A stretch of DNA of 56,579 bases from NCBI GenBank assembly GCA_003164035.1, contig PLRS01000014.1, positions 1 through 56,579 of the forward strand. Reading direction: 5' to 3'. The position numbers and the translations under genes were made by a program. This document shows, piece after piece, positions 8,258-16,612 of this stretch. Source of the DNA: Bryobacterales bacterium. GTDB taxonomy: Bacteria; Acidobacteriota; Terriglobia; Bryobacterales; Bryobacteraceae. The notes below the pieces were generated by a model. The model was not told the DNA's origin. It saw only the letters and a program-made list of their open reading frames with translations, and searched no databases. Every line of letters starts with the position of its first letter. The stretch's first letter is position 1.

Positions 8258-10405
8258 TCAGGCCGCACGCGTACTCCCCATCAACGCCCGCAGGATTCGC
8301 TGCGCGCAGATCGGAATCACGGTTCCCGGGCCGAAAACCGCGGCTACACCGGCCTTTTCGAGAAAGTCGTAATCGCGCGGAGGGATGACGCCGCCCACCA
8401 CCACCAGGATGTCCTCGCGGCCGAGCCGGCGCAACTCGCCGATCACCTCCGGCACCAGCGTCTTGTGGCCGCCGGCCAGGCTGGAAACGCCCAGCACGTG
8501 AACGTCGTTCTCGGCGGCCATGCGGGCCGCTTCGCGCGGGGTCTGGAAGAGCGGGCCTACGTCCACGTCGAAGCCCAGGTCGGCGAACGCGGTGGCAATC
8601 ACCTTGGCGCCGCGGTCGTGACCGTCCTGGCCCATTTTGGCGACCAGAATACGCGGCCGCCGCCCTTCTTCCTTGGCGAACTCTTCGGCCATGCCGGCGG
8701 CCTTGCGGAACTCGGGATCGGTCTGGCTCTCCGCCGAGTAGATTCCCGAAATAGTGCGATTGGTGGCCTGGTAGCGCCCAAACACCGTTTCCAGCGCCTG
8801 CGAGATTTCTCCCAGCGTGGCGCGCACGCGCGCGGCTTGAATGGCAAGCTCCAGCAGGTTGCCCGACTTGGTTTCGGCGGCGTGCGTCAGCCCCGCCAAC
8901 GCTTCCTCCACGGCCCGCGGATTGCGCGCGGCGCGAACTTCCGCCAGCCGCCGCAACTGGCTCTCCCGCACGGCGCGGTTATCCACTTCGAGCGTGTCGA
9001 TCGCGGTTTCCTGGGCCGCGATATATTTGTTGACGCCCACGATGGTCTCTTTGCCGGAATCGATGCGCGCCTGCCGCCGCGCGGCGGCTTCTTCGATGCG
9101 CATCTTCGGCACGCCGGTCTCGATGGCCTTGGCCATGCCGCCGAGACTTTCGATTTCCTGAATATGATGCCACGCTTTGTGCATCAATTCGTGGGTCAGG
9201 CTCTCCACGTAATAACTGCCCGCCCAAGGGTCGATGGCGCGCGTGATGCCGGTCTCTTCCTGCAGGTAGATCTGCGTGTTGCGGGCGATGCGCGCCGAAT
9301 AATCGGTGGGCAGGGCGATGGCCTCGTCGAACGCGTTGGTGTGCAGCGACTGGGTATGGCCCAGCACCGCCGCCAGCGCTTCCACCGCCGTGCGCGTCAC
9401 GTTGTTGAACGCGTCCTGGGCGGTCAGGCTCCAGCCCGACGTCTGGCAATGGGTGCGCAGCGCCATCGATTTGGCGCTGGTGGGATGAAAGCTCTTAATC
9501 AGCTTGGCCCACAGCACACGGCCCGCCCGCATCTTGGCGATCTCCATGAAGTGGTTCATGCCGATGCCCCAGAAGAAGCTTAACCGCGGCGCGAAGCCGT
9601 CGATATCGAGGCCCGCCGCAATGCCCTCGCGGATGTACTCGACCCCGTCGGCCAAGGTGTAGCCGAGCTCGATGTCGGCGGTGGCGCCGGCTTCCTGCAT
9701 GTGGTAGCCGCTGATCGAGATGCAGTTGAACTTGGGCATATTGGCCGCGCAATACCGGAAAATATCGCCGATAATATGCATCGATGGCACCGGCGGATAG
9801 ATATACGTATTGCGGACCATGAACTCCTTCAGAATGTCGTTCTGAATGGTTCCGGTCAGCGCCGCCGGCGCCACGCCTTGCTCTTCGGCGGCCACGATGT
9901 AAAACGCCAGCACCGGCAGCACGGCGCCGTTCATGGTCATCGAAACCGACATCTGCCCCAGCGGAATCTGGTCGAAGAGGATTTTCATGTCCTCGATCGA
10001 ATCGATGGCCACGCCGGCCTTGCCCACGTCGCCCACCACGCGTTCGTTGTCGGAATCGTAGCCGCGATGGGTCGCCAGGTCGAAGGCCACCGAAAGGCCC
10101 TTCTGCCCGGCCGCCAGGTTGCGGCGATAGAAAGCGTTCGATTCCTCGGCGGTGGAGAAGCCCGCGTACTGGCGGATGGTCCAGGGCCGCAGCGTGTACA
10201 TGGTGGAGTAGGGACCGCGCAGGAAGGGCGGAAGGCCCGCGGCGTAGTCCAGGTGCTCCATGGCGTAGAGATCGTCGGCGGTATAAAACGGCTTCACCGG
10301 GATCTGTTCGGCCGTCATCCAGGCGCGTGTTTCGTCGGCGCCCGCGTGCGCCGGCGAGCCGGAAATCGCCGGCCGGTAATCGATCTTCGAAAAATCCGGT
10401 TTCAT
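8258..10405 (-). CDS. mutB: Methylmalonyl-CoA mutase, large (catalytic) subunit
   Basis: 715 residues, the usual length. It converts succinyl-CoA and (R)-methylmalonyl-CoA with adenosylcobalamin. The TIM-barrel half contains '[23 protein letters not shown]', '[16 protein letters not shown]' and '[12 protein letters not shown]', all diagnostic of the substrate site. The C-terminal cobalamin domain has DGHDRG near residues 594-599, His 596 being the cobalt ligand, then VGPLFQTP and a GGVIPP loop. Its ATG lies 3 bp from the mutA stop, so the two subunits are translationally coupled. It forms a heterodimer with the mutA product. Confidence 0.97.
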   Translation of the reverse strand: MKPDFSKIDYRPAISGSPAHAGADETRAWMTAEQIPVKPFYTADDLYAMEHLDYAAGLPPFLRGPYSTMYTLRPWTIRQYAGFSTAEESNAFYRRNLAAGQKGLSVAFDLATHRGYDSDNERVVGDVGKAGVAIDSIEDMKILFDQIPLGQMSVSMTMNGAVLPVLAFYIVAAEEQGVAPAALTGTIQNDILKEFMVRNTYIYPPVPSMHIIGDIFRYCAANMPKFNCISISGYHMQEAGATADIELGYTLADGVEYIREGIAAGLDIDGFAPRLSFFWGIGMNHFMEIAKMRAGRVLWAKLIKSFHPTSAKSMALRTHCQTSGWSLTAQDAFNNVTRTAVEALAAVLGHTQSLHTNAFDEAIALPTDYSARIARNTQIYLQEETGITRAIDPWAGSYYVESLTHELMHKAWHHIQEIESLGGMAKAIETGVPKMRIEEAAARRQARIDSGKETIVGVNKYIAAQETAIDTLEVDNRAVRESQLRRLAEVRAARNPRAVEEALAGLTHAAETKSGNLLELAIQAARVRATLGEISQALETVFGRYQATNRTISGIYSAESQTDPEFRKAAGMAEEFAKEEGRRPRILVAKMGQDGHDRGAKVIATAFADLGFDVDVGPLFQTPREAARMAAENDVHVLGVSSLAGGHKTLVPEVIGELRRLGREDILVVVGGVIPPRDYDFLEKAGVAAVFGPGTVIPICAQRILRALMGSTRAA

Positions 10406-10408
10406 GAG

Positions 10409-11848
10409 TTATTCCTTCATTCCCAGGCGGTTTTGCCAATCCGTCAGGGTCTGGACGGCGTCACTCTGCACGTGCACGAACCCCGCCACGCCAGCCTGTT
10501 TCAGGGCCTCCATCTGGTCTTTGGGGTTGCCCGCCACAATCACCGGCACTTTCGCCGCCGGGCAGACTTCCCGGGCCAACTCCAGGTATTCGGCGTCGGA
10601 GCTGCAGAGCGCGATCAGGTCGGCGTCGGTCGCGGCGTAGTCGGAGGATTGCTCGATGTCGAAGCCCGCGCAGCCGAAAAAGTTCAACATGAAGTTGGCG
10701 CGCGCGCCGCGCATCTTGACGTCGCCGCGAGTGAGCAGCAGCAGTTTGGGATAGCGGCCGGCGGCCGCGGCGTGGCGCGCGGTTCGCTGCCGGATCTTCT
10801 CGAAAGGAGCGGCCAGCCGCGGCGCGGCGTTTTCCGAAGCCGCCGGCGTCATGTCCGAAGTCTTCTCGTTCAGATCGGGATAGTTGTTGACGCCCACCAG
10901 CGTGCGCCGGCGCGACGAGACGGCCTTTTCCCGGCCCGCCCGGGTTTCGGCCAGCGCTTTCGACAGTGCGCCGGATTCCACCGCCGCGCGGTATCCGCCC
11001 GCGGCTTCGATCTGCTGAAACAGCTTCCACCCCGCCTGGGCAAGGGCGTCCGTCAGGGCTTCGATGTAATACGAACCGCCGGCCGGATCGGCCACTTCTC
11101 CCATGTGCGCTTCCTCGCGCAGCACGTGGTGGACGTTCTCCGCCAGGTGCGCGCCGAAACCGAACGCTTCCACCTCGAGCCGGTCGCACCCGCCGATCAC
11201 CGCCGAAAGCGCTTCGGTGGTGGCCCGCAGCAGATTGCTATAAGGATCGAAAATGCTCTTATTCAGGCGCCCCGTTCGCACCGAAAGGCGCATCAGGCAC
11301 GCGGCGGGGCTCGCCGGCTGAAACGCTTCCACGGCACGAGCCCACAACAAGCGCGCGGCGCGAAGTTTGGCGATCTCCACAAAATACGCGGAGCCCACGG
11401 CGAAAACGAATTCGATCGACCGGGCGGCGTCGTCCACCGATTGGCCGGCCGGCCGCTCGGCAACTCTCTCGACCCCCGCGGCCAACGCCCAGGCAAGTTC
11501 CTGGACAGCGTGCGCACCCCCGTCGTGCCACTGGTCGGCGCGAATTGCGGTCTCGGAAAAACTCGCCCCATCGGCCGCCTGCCACGACTTCCCGCTGCCC
11601 CGTACGAAGGGGAACTCTCCGGGCGCCGCCTGGGTCTGGCCTTCCAGCCCGGCCAAGTCCTCGCGGCGGTAATAAGGCCGCACCGCCAGACCTTCGTCGG
11701 TTCGCCAGACGAGCTTCTTGTCGTAATCGGCGCCTTTCAGATCGGCGCGCACCGCCCGGTCCCACTCCGGCCCCGCGATCGGCGGAAAATCCTGCGCCAG
11801 GCTCAGAATCTCGGTCCCCGGAACCGCTTCAGGCGTGCTGTCCGGCAT
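10409..11848 (-). CDS. mutA: Methylmalonyl-CoA mutase, small subunit (short form)
   Basis: 479 residues. Mutase small-subunit features are plain: 'YDKKLVWRTDEGLAVRPYY', 'AVQELAWALAAGVE', 'EFVFAVGSAYFVEIAKLRAARLLWA' and 'VRTGRLNKSIFDPYSNLLRATTEA'. The C-terminal domain keeps the B12-binding fold but has RGDVKMRGARANF where the catalytic subunit has DxHxxG, so it cannot bind cobalamin, as expected. It is shorter than the roughly 600-plus residues common for MutA; the segment between about residues 90 and 120 is compressed, as if part of the barrel were missing. The start overlaps the epimerase gene by 20 bp and has GGAG just upstream within that gene. Confidence 0.93.
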   Translation of the reverse strand: MPDSTPEAVPGTEILSLAQDFPPIAGPEWDRAVRADLKGADYDKKLVWRTDEGLAVRPYYRREDLAGLEGQTQAAPGEFPFVRGSGKSWQAADGASFSETAIRADQWHDGGAHAVQELAWALAAGVERVAERPAGQSVDDAARSIEFVFAVGSAYFVEIAKLRAARLLWARAVEAFQPASPAACLMRLSVRTGRLNKSIFDPYSNLLRATTEALSAVIGGCDRLEVEAFGFGAHLAENVHHVLREEAHMGEVADPAGGSYYIEALTDALAQAGWKLFQQIEAAGGYRAAVESGALSKALAETRAGREKAVSSRRRTLVGVNNYPDLNEKTSDMTPAASENAAPRLAAPFEKIRQRTARHAAAAGRYPKLLLLTRGDVKMRGARANFMLNFFGCAGFDIEQSSDYAATDADLIALCSSDAEYLELAREVCPAAKVPVIVAGNPKDQMEALKQAGVAGFVHVQSDAVQTLTDWQNRLGMKE

Positions 11849-12302
11849 GGTTGTTCTCCTGGACCACTTCGATCAGGTAGCCGAATGCCGCCCGTTCGGT
11901 GGTCTTGGGATGCACGAAAAATACGGTGGTACCGCGCGAACCCTTCCGCGGCGCCTTGTCGATCAGCTTGAAGCCGTGCTCCCGCATGTAGTCGTAGGCT
12001 TTCTGAATATCGGCCACGCGCAGCGCCACGTGCGCCAGGCCGCCGCGCCCGCCGTTCTTTTCGATCTGCTTGGCCACCGGCGATTCGGCGTTCAGCGGCT
12101 CCAGCAGCTGCACCAGGTTGGGACCGTCGCCCACCTGGAGCAGCACTTCCCGCACCTGGTCACCGCCCAGCACGTCTTCCCGGTGCACCTCGGTGAACCC
12201 CAGCGCGCGGTAGGCCTCCACCTGCGCTTCCAGGTCGCCGGCCTTTACCGAAACGGCGACATGGTCGAAAAACAAAAATCCAGGAACCTGTTCCAGACTC
12301 AT
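11829..12302 (-). CDS. mce: Methylmalonyl-CoA epimerase (VOC family)
   Basis: 157 residues from the ATG at 12302; a GTG one codon earlier is possible. It interconverts (R)- and (S)-methylmalonyl-CoA, linking the mutase to the carboxyltransferase. The two paired VOC beta-alpha-beta-beta-beta units are visible. Expected metal ligands are His14 (FFDHVAV), a Gln in 'LVQLLEP', His in 'GGLAHVALRV' and Glu in 'GYLIEVVQE'. The start codon shares a base with the stop codon of the biotin carrier gene (TGATG), so translation is coupled; the 3' end overlaps mutA. Confidence 0.95.
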   Translation of the reverse strand: MSLEQVPGFLFFDHVAVSVKAGDLEAQVEAYRALGFTEVHREDVLGGDQVREVLLQVGDGPNLVQLLEPLNAESPVAKQIEKNGGRGGLAHVALRVADIQKAYDYMREHGFKLIDKAPRKGSRGTTVFFVHPKTTERAAFGYLIEVVQENNHAGQHA

Positions 12303-12688
12303 CACTCAAACTCCACGGCCACCTGGCCGGATTGCAGGCTGTCTCCCTGCTTCACTTTGATGTCCTTTACCTTGCCGGCGATCGGGGCGGTAATATTGGT
12401 CTCCATCTTCATGGCTTCCAGCACCAGCAGAATGTCGCCCGCCTGCAGGCTCTGGCCGGGCTGCGCCACCACCCGGACCACGATGCCGGAAACCGGACTG
12501 CGGCATACCTTCCCCTCGTTAACCGGGGCCCCTTCGGCGGGCGGAGCGACGGGTGGAGCAGCCGCGGGCAGACGAACCTGCGCCGGCTCGACCGGGTAGC
12601 CGCGCGGGGGCGCCGCGGCGGTCTCCGGCTCGGCGGCCTCTACGTCCACTTCATAAGTCTTCTGGTCGATAGTGATTTTCAGCTTCAC
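12302..12688 (-). CDS. Biotin carboxyl carrier protein, transcarboxylase 1.3S / gamma-subunit type
   Basis: 128 residues: a short N-terminal strand region (MKLKITIDQKTYEVDV), an Ala/Pro-rich flexible linker (about residues 18-57), and a biotinyl domain with EAMKMET, where Lys94 is the biotin site. The domain carries the carboxyl group between the 5S-like and 12S-like catalytic subunits encoded upstream. The layout (linker plus terminal biotinyl domain, no biotin carboxylase) fits transcarboxylase or decarboxylase carriers, not acetyl-CoA carboxylase. A separate biotin ligase would be needed and is not in the window. Confidence 0.93.
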   Translation of the reverse strand: MKLKITIDQKTYEVDVEAAEPETAAAPPRGYPVEPAQVRLPAAAPPVAPPAEGAPVNEGKVCRSPVSGIVVRVVAQPGQSLQAGDILLVLEAMKMETNITAPIAGKVKDIKVKQGDSLQSGQVAVEFE

Positions 12689-12702
12689 GGGTTAGTCCCT
12701 TT

Positions 12703-13062
12703 TTAATGCAGTTGATGGGACGCTTGAATCGAAACGCGTCCCTCCTGGGCCCACCTGCTGGAACTGATCAGGCGAATCTGGCGGATGTGGGCGCGAACGC
12801 CCAGGTAAGCCGCTATCGCCGCGGCGATGGCCGCCAGTTCCTCTTCGGCGATCGGTTCGGGCGCGGGCGGCGGCTCGGGAACCGCGGCAGGCGCCAGCAC
12901 GGGTGCGGCAGCAGGTGCGGCAACGGCGGCGGGCGGCTCGGCGGCATCGCCAGCGGCGCTTGGAGCCCCGCCGGCCTCCACCCGGGCCAGCCGCTCGCTC
13001 AGCTCGCGCACCTGCTCTTTCAGTTCCAGGATCAGGCTTTCGAGATCGGTTGCGGTTTCCAT
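12703..13062 (-). CDS. Small OadG/Mmd-type accessory subunit with coiled coil instead of membrane helix
   Basis: 119 residues in three parts: an N-terminal heptad-like helix (about residues 4-32, LESLILELKEQVRELSERLA), an Ala/Pro-rich linker (about 33-70), and a conserved tail (about 71-119) with EEELAAIAAAIAAYLG, then IRQIR and WAQEGRVSIQASHQ. That tail resembles the C-terminus of the small subunits that hold the carboxyltransferase and biotin carrier together in Na+-pumping methylmalonyl-CoA or oxaloacetate decarboxylases. Those proteins often start with a membrane helix; here none is visible, so the complex is probably soluble. The gene lies 9 bp after the 12S-like gene and 14 bp before the biotin carrier. 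Exact function is inferred. Confidence 0.75.
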   Translation of the reverse strand: METATDLESLILELKEQVRELSERLARVEAGGAPSAAGDAAEPPAAVAAPAAAPVLAPAAVPEPPPAPEPIAEEELAAIAAAIAAYLGVRAHIRQIRLISSSRWAQEGRVSIQASHQLH

Positions 13063-13071
13063 ATGCGGCCT

Positions 13072-14643
13072 CTACAGCGGAATCAGCCCGTGCTTCTTGG
13101 GCGGACGCAATTCGCGCTTGGTGTGCAGGTATTCGAGCGCCTGGGCGATGTGCCGCCGTGTCAGCGCCGGTTCGATCACCGCATCCACCAGGCGCCGCCC
13201 GGCCGCCACGTAGGGATTCGAAAACGCGTCGCGATAGCGCGCGATCATCTCCTTGCGCTTCTCCGCTTTGTTGGCGGCTTCCTGAATCTCCTTGCGGAAA
13301 ACGATCTCGGCCGCTCCCTCCGCGCCCATCACGGCCACTTCGGCGGTGGGCCAGGCGAAGACCCGGTCCGCGCCCAAGTCCTTCGAGCACATCGCCAGGT
13401 ACGCGCCCCCGTAGCACTTGCGCAAGATCACGGTGATCTTAGGAACGGTGGCGGCCGAATACGCAAACAGCATCTTGGCCCCGTGGCGGATGATGCCGCC
13501 GTACTCCTGTTCCACCCCCGGCATGAACCCGGGCACGTCGGCGAAAGTCAAAAGCGGAACGTTGAAAGCGTTGCAGAACCGGATGAAGCGCGCCGCTTTG
13601 CCGGAAGCGTTGATATCCAGCACACCGGCGTGCGCCGCCGGCTGGTTGGCGATCACTCCCACCGACCGGCCGTTGAGGCGCGCGAATCCCACCACGATGT
13701 TGGGCGCGTAACCGGACTGCACCTCCAGGAAGTCGCCGAAATCCACCACCGCCAGAATCACCTGGCGCACGTCGTAGCCCTTTTTGCCGTCGACGGGCAC
13801 CATGTCTTCCAGTGCCAGATTGGCGTCCACGTTCGGGTCGCCTTCCACCTGCGGCGGGTCTTCCAGATTGTTGTTCGGTAGAAAGCTCAACAGCTTCTGG
13901 CACAGCGCCACCGCATGGTGGTCGTCTTCGGCCACGAAGTGAATCACGCCGGAGCGGACCATGTGGGCTTCCGGCCCTCCCAACTGTTCCGCCGTCACCA
14001 CCTCGCCGGTCACCTGTTTGATCACCTGCGGGCCGGTAATGAACATCTGCGCCTGGCGGGTCTGGATGATAAAGTCCGTCAGCGCCGGGCTGTAGGCCGC
14101 CCCGCCCGCGCAAGGGCCGCAGATGAGCGAAACCTGGGGCACCGCGCCGGAGAGCATCACATTGGTGTAGAACACCTTGCCGTAGCCGGAGAGCGAATCG
14201 ATGCCCTCCTGCACCCGCGCCCCGCCCGAATCGTTGATAAAGACGAAAGGCGAACCGGTCTTGAGCGCCTGCGACATGATCTCGGCCACTTTGATCGAGT
14301 GCACTTCTCCGGCCGAGCCACCCGCCACCGTGAAGTCCTGGCTGGCCAGGTGGATCAGCCGCCCGTTCACGGTGGCCGCTCCGGTCACCACGCCGTCGGC
14401 CGGCATGCTCTTGCCCTCCATTCCGAACAGCGTGGAGCGATGTTCGGCGAACAGGCCGCTCTCATCGAAGCTGCCGGCGTCCACCAGGGCCTCGACGCGT
14501 TCCCGCGCCGTCATCTTGCCCTGCTGCCGCTGCTTTTCGAGCTTGTCCGCGCCGCCGCCCAGCATTACCTGTTCGCGCCGCTTCTGAAGTTGCTCCACCT
14601 TCGCCTGCATGGAGTTGGTTGCCGACTTCTCTAACGTTTCCAT
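13072..14643 (-). CDS. mmdA: Carboxyltransferase subunit, transcarboxylase 12S / methylmalonyl-CoA decarboxylase alpha type
   Basis: 523 residues, the usual size for acyl-CoA carboxyltransferase subunits (PccB, MmdA, 12S). It moves CO2 between methylmalonyl-CoA and biotin. Both crotonase-like halves are intact: 'DFTVAGGSAGEVHSIKVAEIM', 'FINDSGGARVQEG', 'CGPCAGGAAYSPALTDF' in the first; 'DVPGFMPGVEQEYGGIIRHGAKM' and 'YGGAYLAMCSKDLGAD' in the second. The C-terminus (LRPPKKHGLIPL) is typical. It is the second gene of the operon. Whether it works in decarboxylation-driven transcarboxylation or as a propionyl-CoA carboxylase beta subunit depends on partners; the adjacent 5S-like gene argues for transcarboxylation. 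Confidence 0.93.
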   Translation of the reverse strand: METLEKSATNSMQAKVEQLQKRREQVMLGGGADKLEKQRQQGKMTARERVEALVDAGSFDESGLFAEHRSTLFGMEGKSMPADGVVTGAATVNGRLIHLASQDFTVAGGSAGEVHSIKVAEIMSQALKTGSPFVFINDSGGARVQEGIDSLSGYGKVFYTNVMLSGAVPQVSLICGPCAGGAAYSPALTDFIIQTRQAQMFITGPQVIKQVTGEVVTAEQLGGPEAHMVRSGVIHFVAEDDHHAVALCQKLLSFLPNNNLEDPPQVEGDPNVDANLALEDMVPVDGKKGYDVRQVILAVVDFGDFLEVQSGYAPNIVVGFARLNGRSVGVIANQPAAHAGVLDINASGKAARFIRFCNAFNVPLLTFADVPGFMPGVEQEYGGIIRHGAKMLFAYSAATVPKITVILRKCYGGAYLAMCSKDLGADRVFAWPTAEVAVMGAEGAAEIVFRKEIQEAANKAEKRKEMIARYRDAFSNPYVAAGRRLVDAVIEPALTRRHIAQALEYLHTKRELRPPKKHGLIPL

Positions 14644-14689
14644 TTCGATCCCATCCCTTTAAGCCTGGTTAGCCGTCGACCCCGCGACC

Positions 14690-16189
14690 TTATGCCGCCG
14701 GAGTGACGGTGACGCGGTGCTCATGGCCGTTGAATTTCACGTCATAGATCATCGAACCCGCCGCGGGCTTGGCGCTTGCGGCCGGATGCGGCACCGGAGC
14801 CGGCTGGGCATCGGGCTGCTTGCCCAGGTTCTTCGCACCCTCCGCGCGGGTGGTGAAAAACTTCGTCGCCACCTGCGGGAACATGGCGTAAGTGAGTACG
14901 TCTTCATCCGAGCCGTTGCAACCGTTCAGCGCCAGCGCCGCCGTGCGCAGTTCCTGCCACTCCGGCTTCAACAGGTCCGCCGGCCGGCAATCGATGATCG
15001 GCTTGCCGGTCTGCTTATTCGCCAGCTCGATCACGTGGCGGTCACGCCGCGCGATGGTTTCGCCATAGTAGCCCAGCATCAGGTCCGCGAATTCGCCCGT
15101 CAGCACTTTGTAGCGGCCCATCATCACGTTGAATACCGCCTGCGTGCCTACGATCTGGCTGGAGGGCGTCACCAGCGGCGGGTAGCCCGCGTCCTTGCGC
15201 ACATTGGGCACTTCGAGCAGCACTTCCTTCAGACGGTCGGCCGCTTTTTGCTGTTTGAGCTGGCTCTCCATGTTGGAAAGCATCCCGCCCGGTATCTGGC
15301 TGGCGAAAATCTCCGTCTCCACCCCGATGATGTTGGAGAGAAATTCCTTGTAGCGCGGCCGCACGGTATTGAAATAGTCCTTGATCTTGAGCAGGCGCGC
15401 CTTGTCCAGTTTCGTGTCGAAACCCGTGCCTTCCAGCATTTCCACCAGGCTTTCGGTGGGATTGTGCCCCGGGCCCAGGCTCAGCGAGCTGATGGCCGTA
15501 TCCACGCAATCCGCGCCCGCTTCGATGGCCTTCATCAGGCTCACCATGGTCACGCCGGTGGTGGCATGCACGTGTACGTGTACCCGCACGTCGCTGCCGC
15601 AGGTGTCCTTGATGCCTTTCACCAGTTCATAAGCCGCGTGCGGCTTTAGCAGCGCGGCCATGTCTTTGATGCAGATCGAATCGCACCCCAGGTCGAGCAG
15701 CCGCTCGGCCATCTCGATGAAACCTTCTACCGTGTGCAGCGGGCTGACGGTGTAGCAAATCGTACCTTGCGCGTGCTTGCCGGCGCGGCGCACGGCTTCA
15801 ATCGAGCGGCGCACGTTGCGGATGTCGTTGAGCGCGTCGAACACGCGAAACACGTCCATGCCGTTTTCCGCCGCCTTCTCCACGAACCGGTCGACCACCG
15901 TATCCTCGTAGTGCCGGTAGCCCAGCAGATTTTGCCCCCGCAGCAGCATTTGCAGCCGCGTGTGCGGCATCAGCTTGCGAAATGTGCGCAAACGCTCCCA
16001 CGGATCTTCGTTCAGAAAACGGATGCAGGCATCGAAGGTTGCCCCGCCCCAGCACTCCACCGACCAGTAGCCGGCCTGGTCCAAATCCGCGCAGGCGGGA
16101 ATCATATCTTCCATTGCCATGCGGGTGGCCATCAGGCTCTGGTGGGCATCGCGCAGAATAAGTTCGGTAACATCGATGGTTTTGGCCAT
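14690..16189 (-). CDS. Transcarboxylase (methylmalonyl-CoA carboxytransferase) 5S-like subunit
   Basis: 499 residues. It would move carboxyl groups between carboxybiotin and pyruvate/oxaloacetate. From memory of the Propionibacterium 5S protein the match is close along the length: LILRDAHQSLMATRMAMEDM near the start, YWSVECWGGATFDACIRFL, 'LRTFRKLMP', 'LSLGPGHNPTES', 'TPSSQIVGTQAVFNVM'. Metal site residues are present: Asp14, Lys175 (IKDMAALLK, the carbamylated Lys) and the HxH pair His206/His208. The last 25 residues (MIYDVKFNGHEHRVTV) match the small tail that binds the biotin carrier. It leads the nine-gene operon. An oxaloacetate decarboxylase alpha subunit is the alternative, but no OadB-like membrane subunit is nearby. 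Confidence 0.9.
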   Translation of the reverse strand: MAKTIDVTELILRDAHQSLMATRMAMEDMIPACADLDQAGYWSVECWGGATFDACIRFLNEDPWERLRTFRKLMPHTRLQMLLRGQNLLGYRHYEDTVVDRFVEKAAENGMDVFRVFDALNDIRNVRRSIEAVRRAGKHAQGTICYTVSPLHTVEGFIEMAERLLDLGCDSICIKDMAALLKPHAAYELVKGIKDTCGSDVRVHVHVHATTGVTMVSLMKAIEAGADCVDTAISSLSLGPGHNPTESLVEMLEGTGFDTKLDKARLLKIKDYFNTVRPRYKEFLSNIIGVETEIFASQIPGGMLSNMESQLKQQKAADRLKEVLLEVPNVRKDAGYPPLVTPSSQIVGTQAVFNVMMGRYKVLTGEFADLMLGYYGETIARRDRHVIELANKQTGKPIIDCRPADLLKPEWQELRTAALALNGCNGSDEDVLTYAMFPQVATKFFTTRAEGAKNLGKQPDAQPAPVPHPAASAKPAAGSMIYDVKFNGHEHRVTVTPAA

Positions 16190-16612
16190 TGGAGGGATCG
16201 TCCTTTTGAGAATCTAGAGATGCAAACCTCGTGCCGTGTGGAGAATCGCGGCAAGTGACTGGTTTTCCAAGGGAGCGCCGCCGGTGGCGACAGAAATCCT
16301 GGGCGATATGGCCCATCGGAAGGGCATTTAACCCTTTGATTTCTGTTAGTTATCCACAAACTGTTGCATTTTCATACTACCCGGTCCGATGCACCGGGGT
16401 CAAGCCCCCCGGCCGGCCACAAGCTCTGTCCGCTTCCGCATTCCTCTTATTCATCGGCATTTTCATCGCCATCCATTAGTGGTGTGGCCGCATGAATTAA
16501 AACTCTCAGAACTATGTTTGTCCCCTTCCCCGCAAATTCACCTGAGAGAACCCGCTCCGCTGCCCCACTCACATCTTCCTGGGGTTCCGCACCTTACCGG
16601 GTCTTACAACCT
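16190..16612. other. Intergenic region between the divergent propionate operon and comM
   Basis: 423 bp that must hold the promoter of the minus-strand operon and that of comM. It is more AT-rich around 16325-16385. A GGA lies shortly before the 5S start. I looked for a cobalamin riboswitch core and did not recognise one, and no clear sigma-70 pair or terminator stands out. Confidence 0.5.

Noticed and set aside
15560-15600. HVHVH in the 5S-like protein as an insertion in the metal site
   Set aside because: Aligned from memory to the Propionibacterium protein the segment has the same length; only residues differ and the HxH ligands stay in place.
16190-16612. Possible cobalamin riboswitch ahead of the B12-dependent operon
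   Set aside because: I could not find the conserved B12-box or the expected paired core; the first genes of the operon are not B12-related either.
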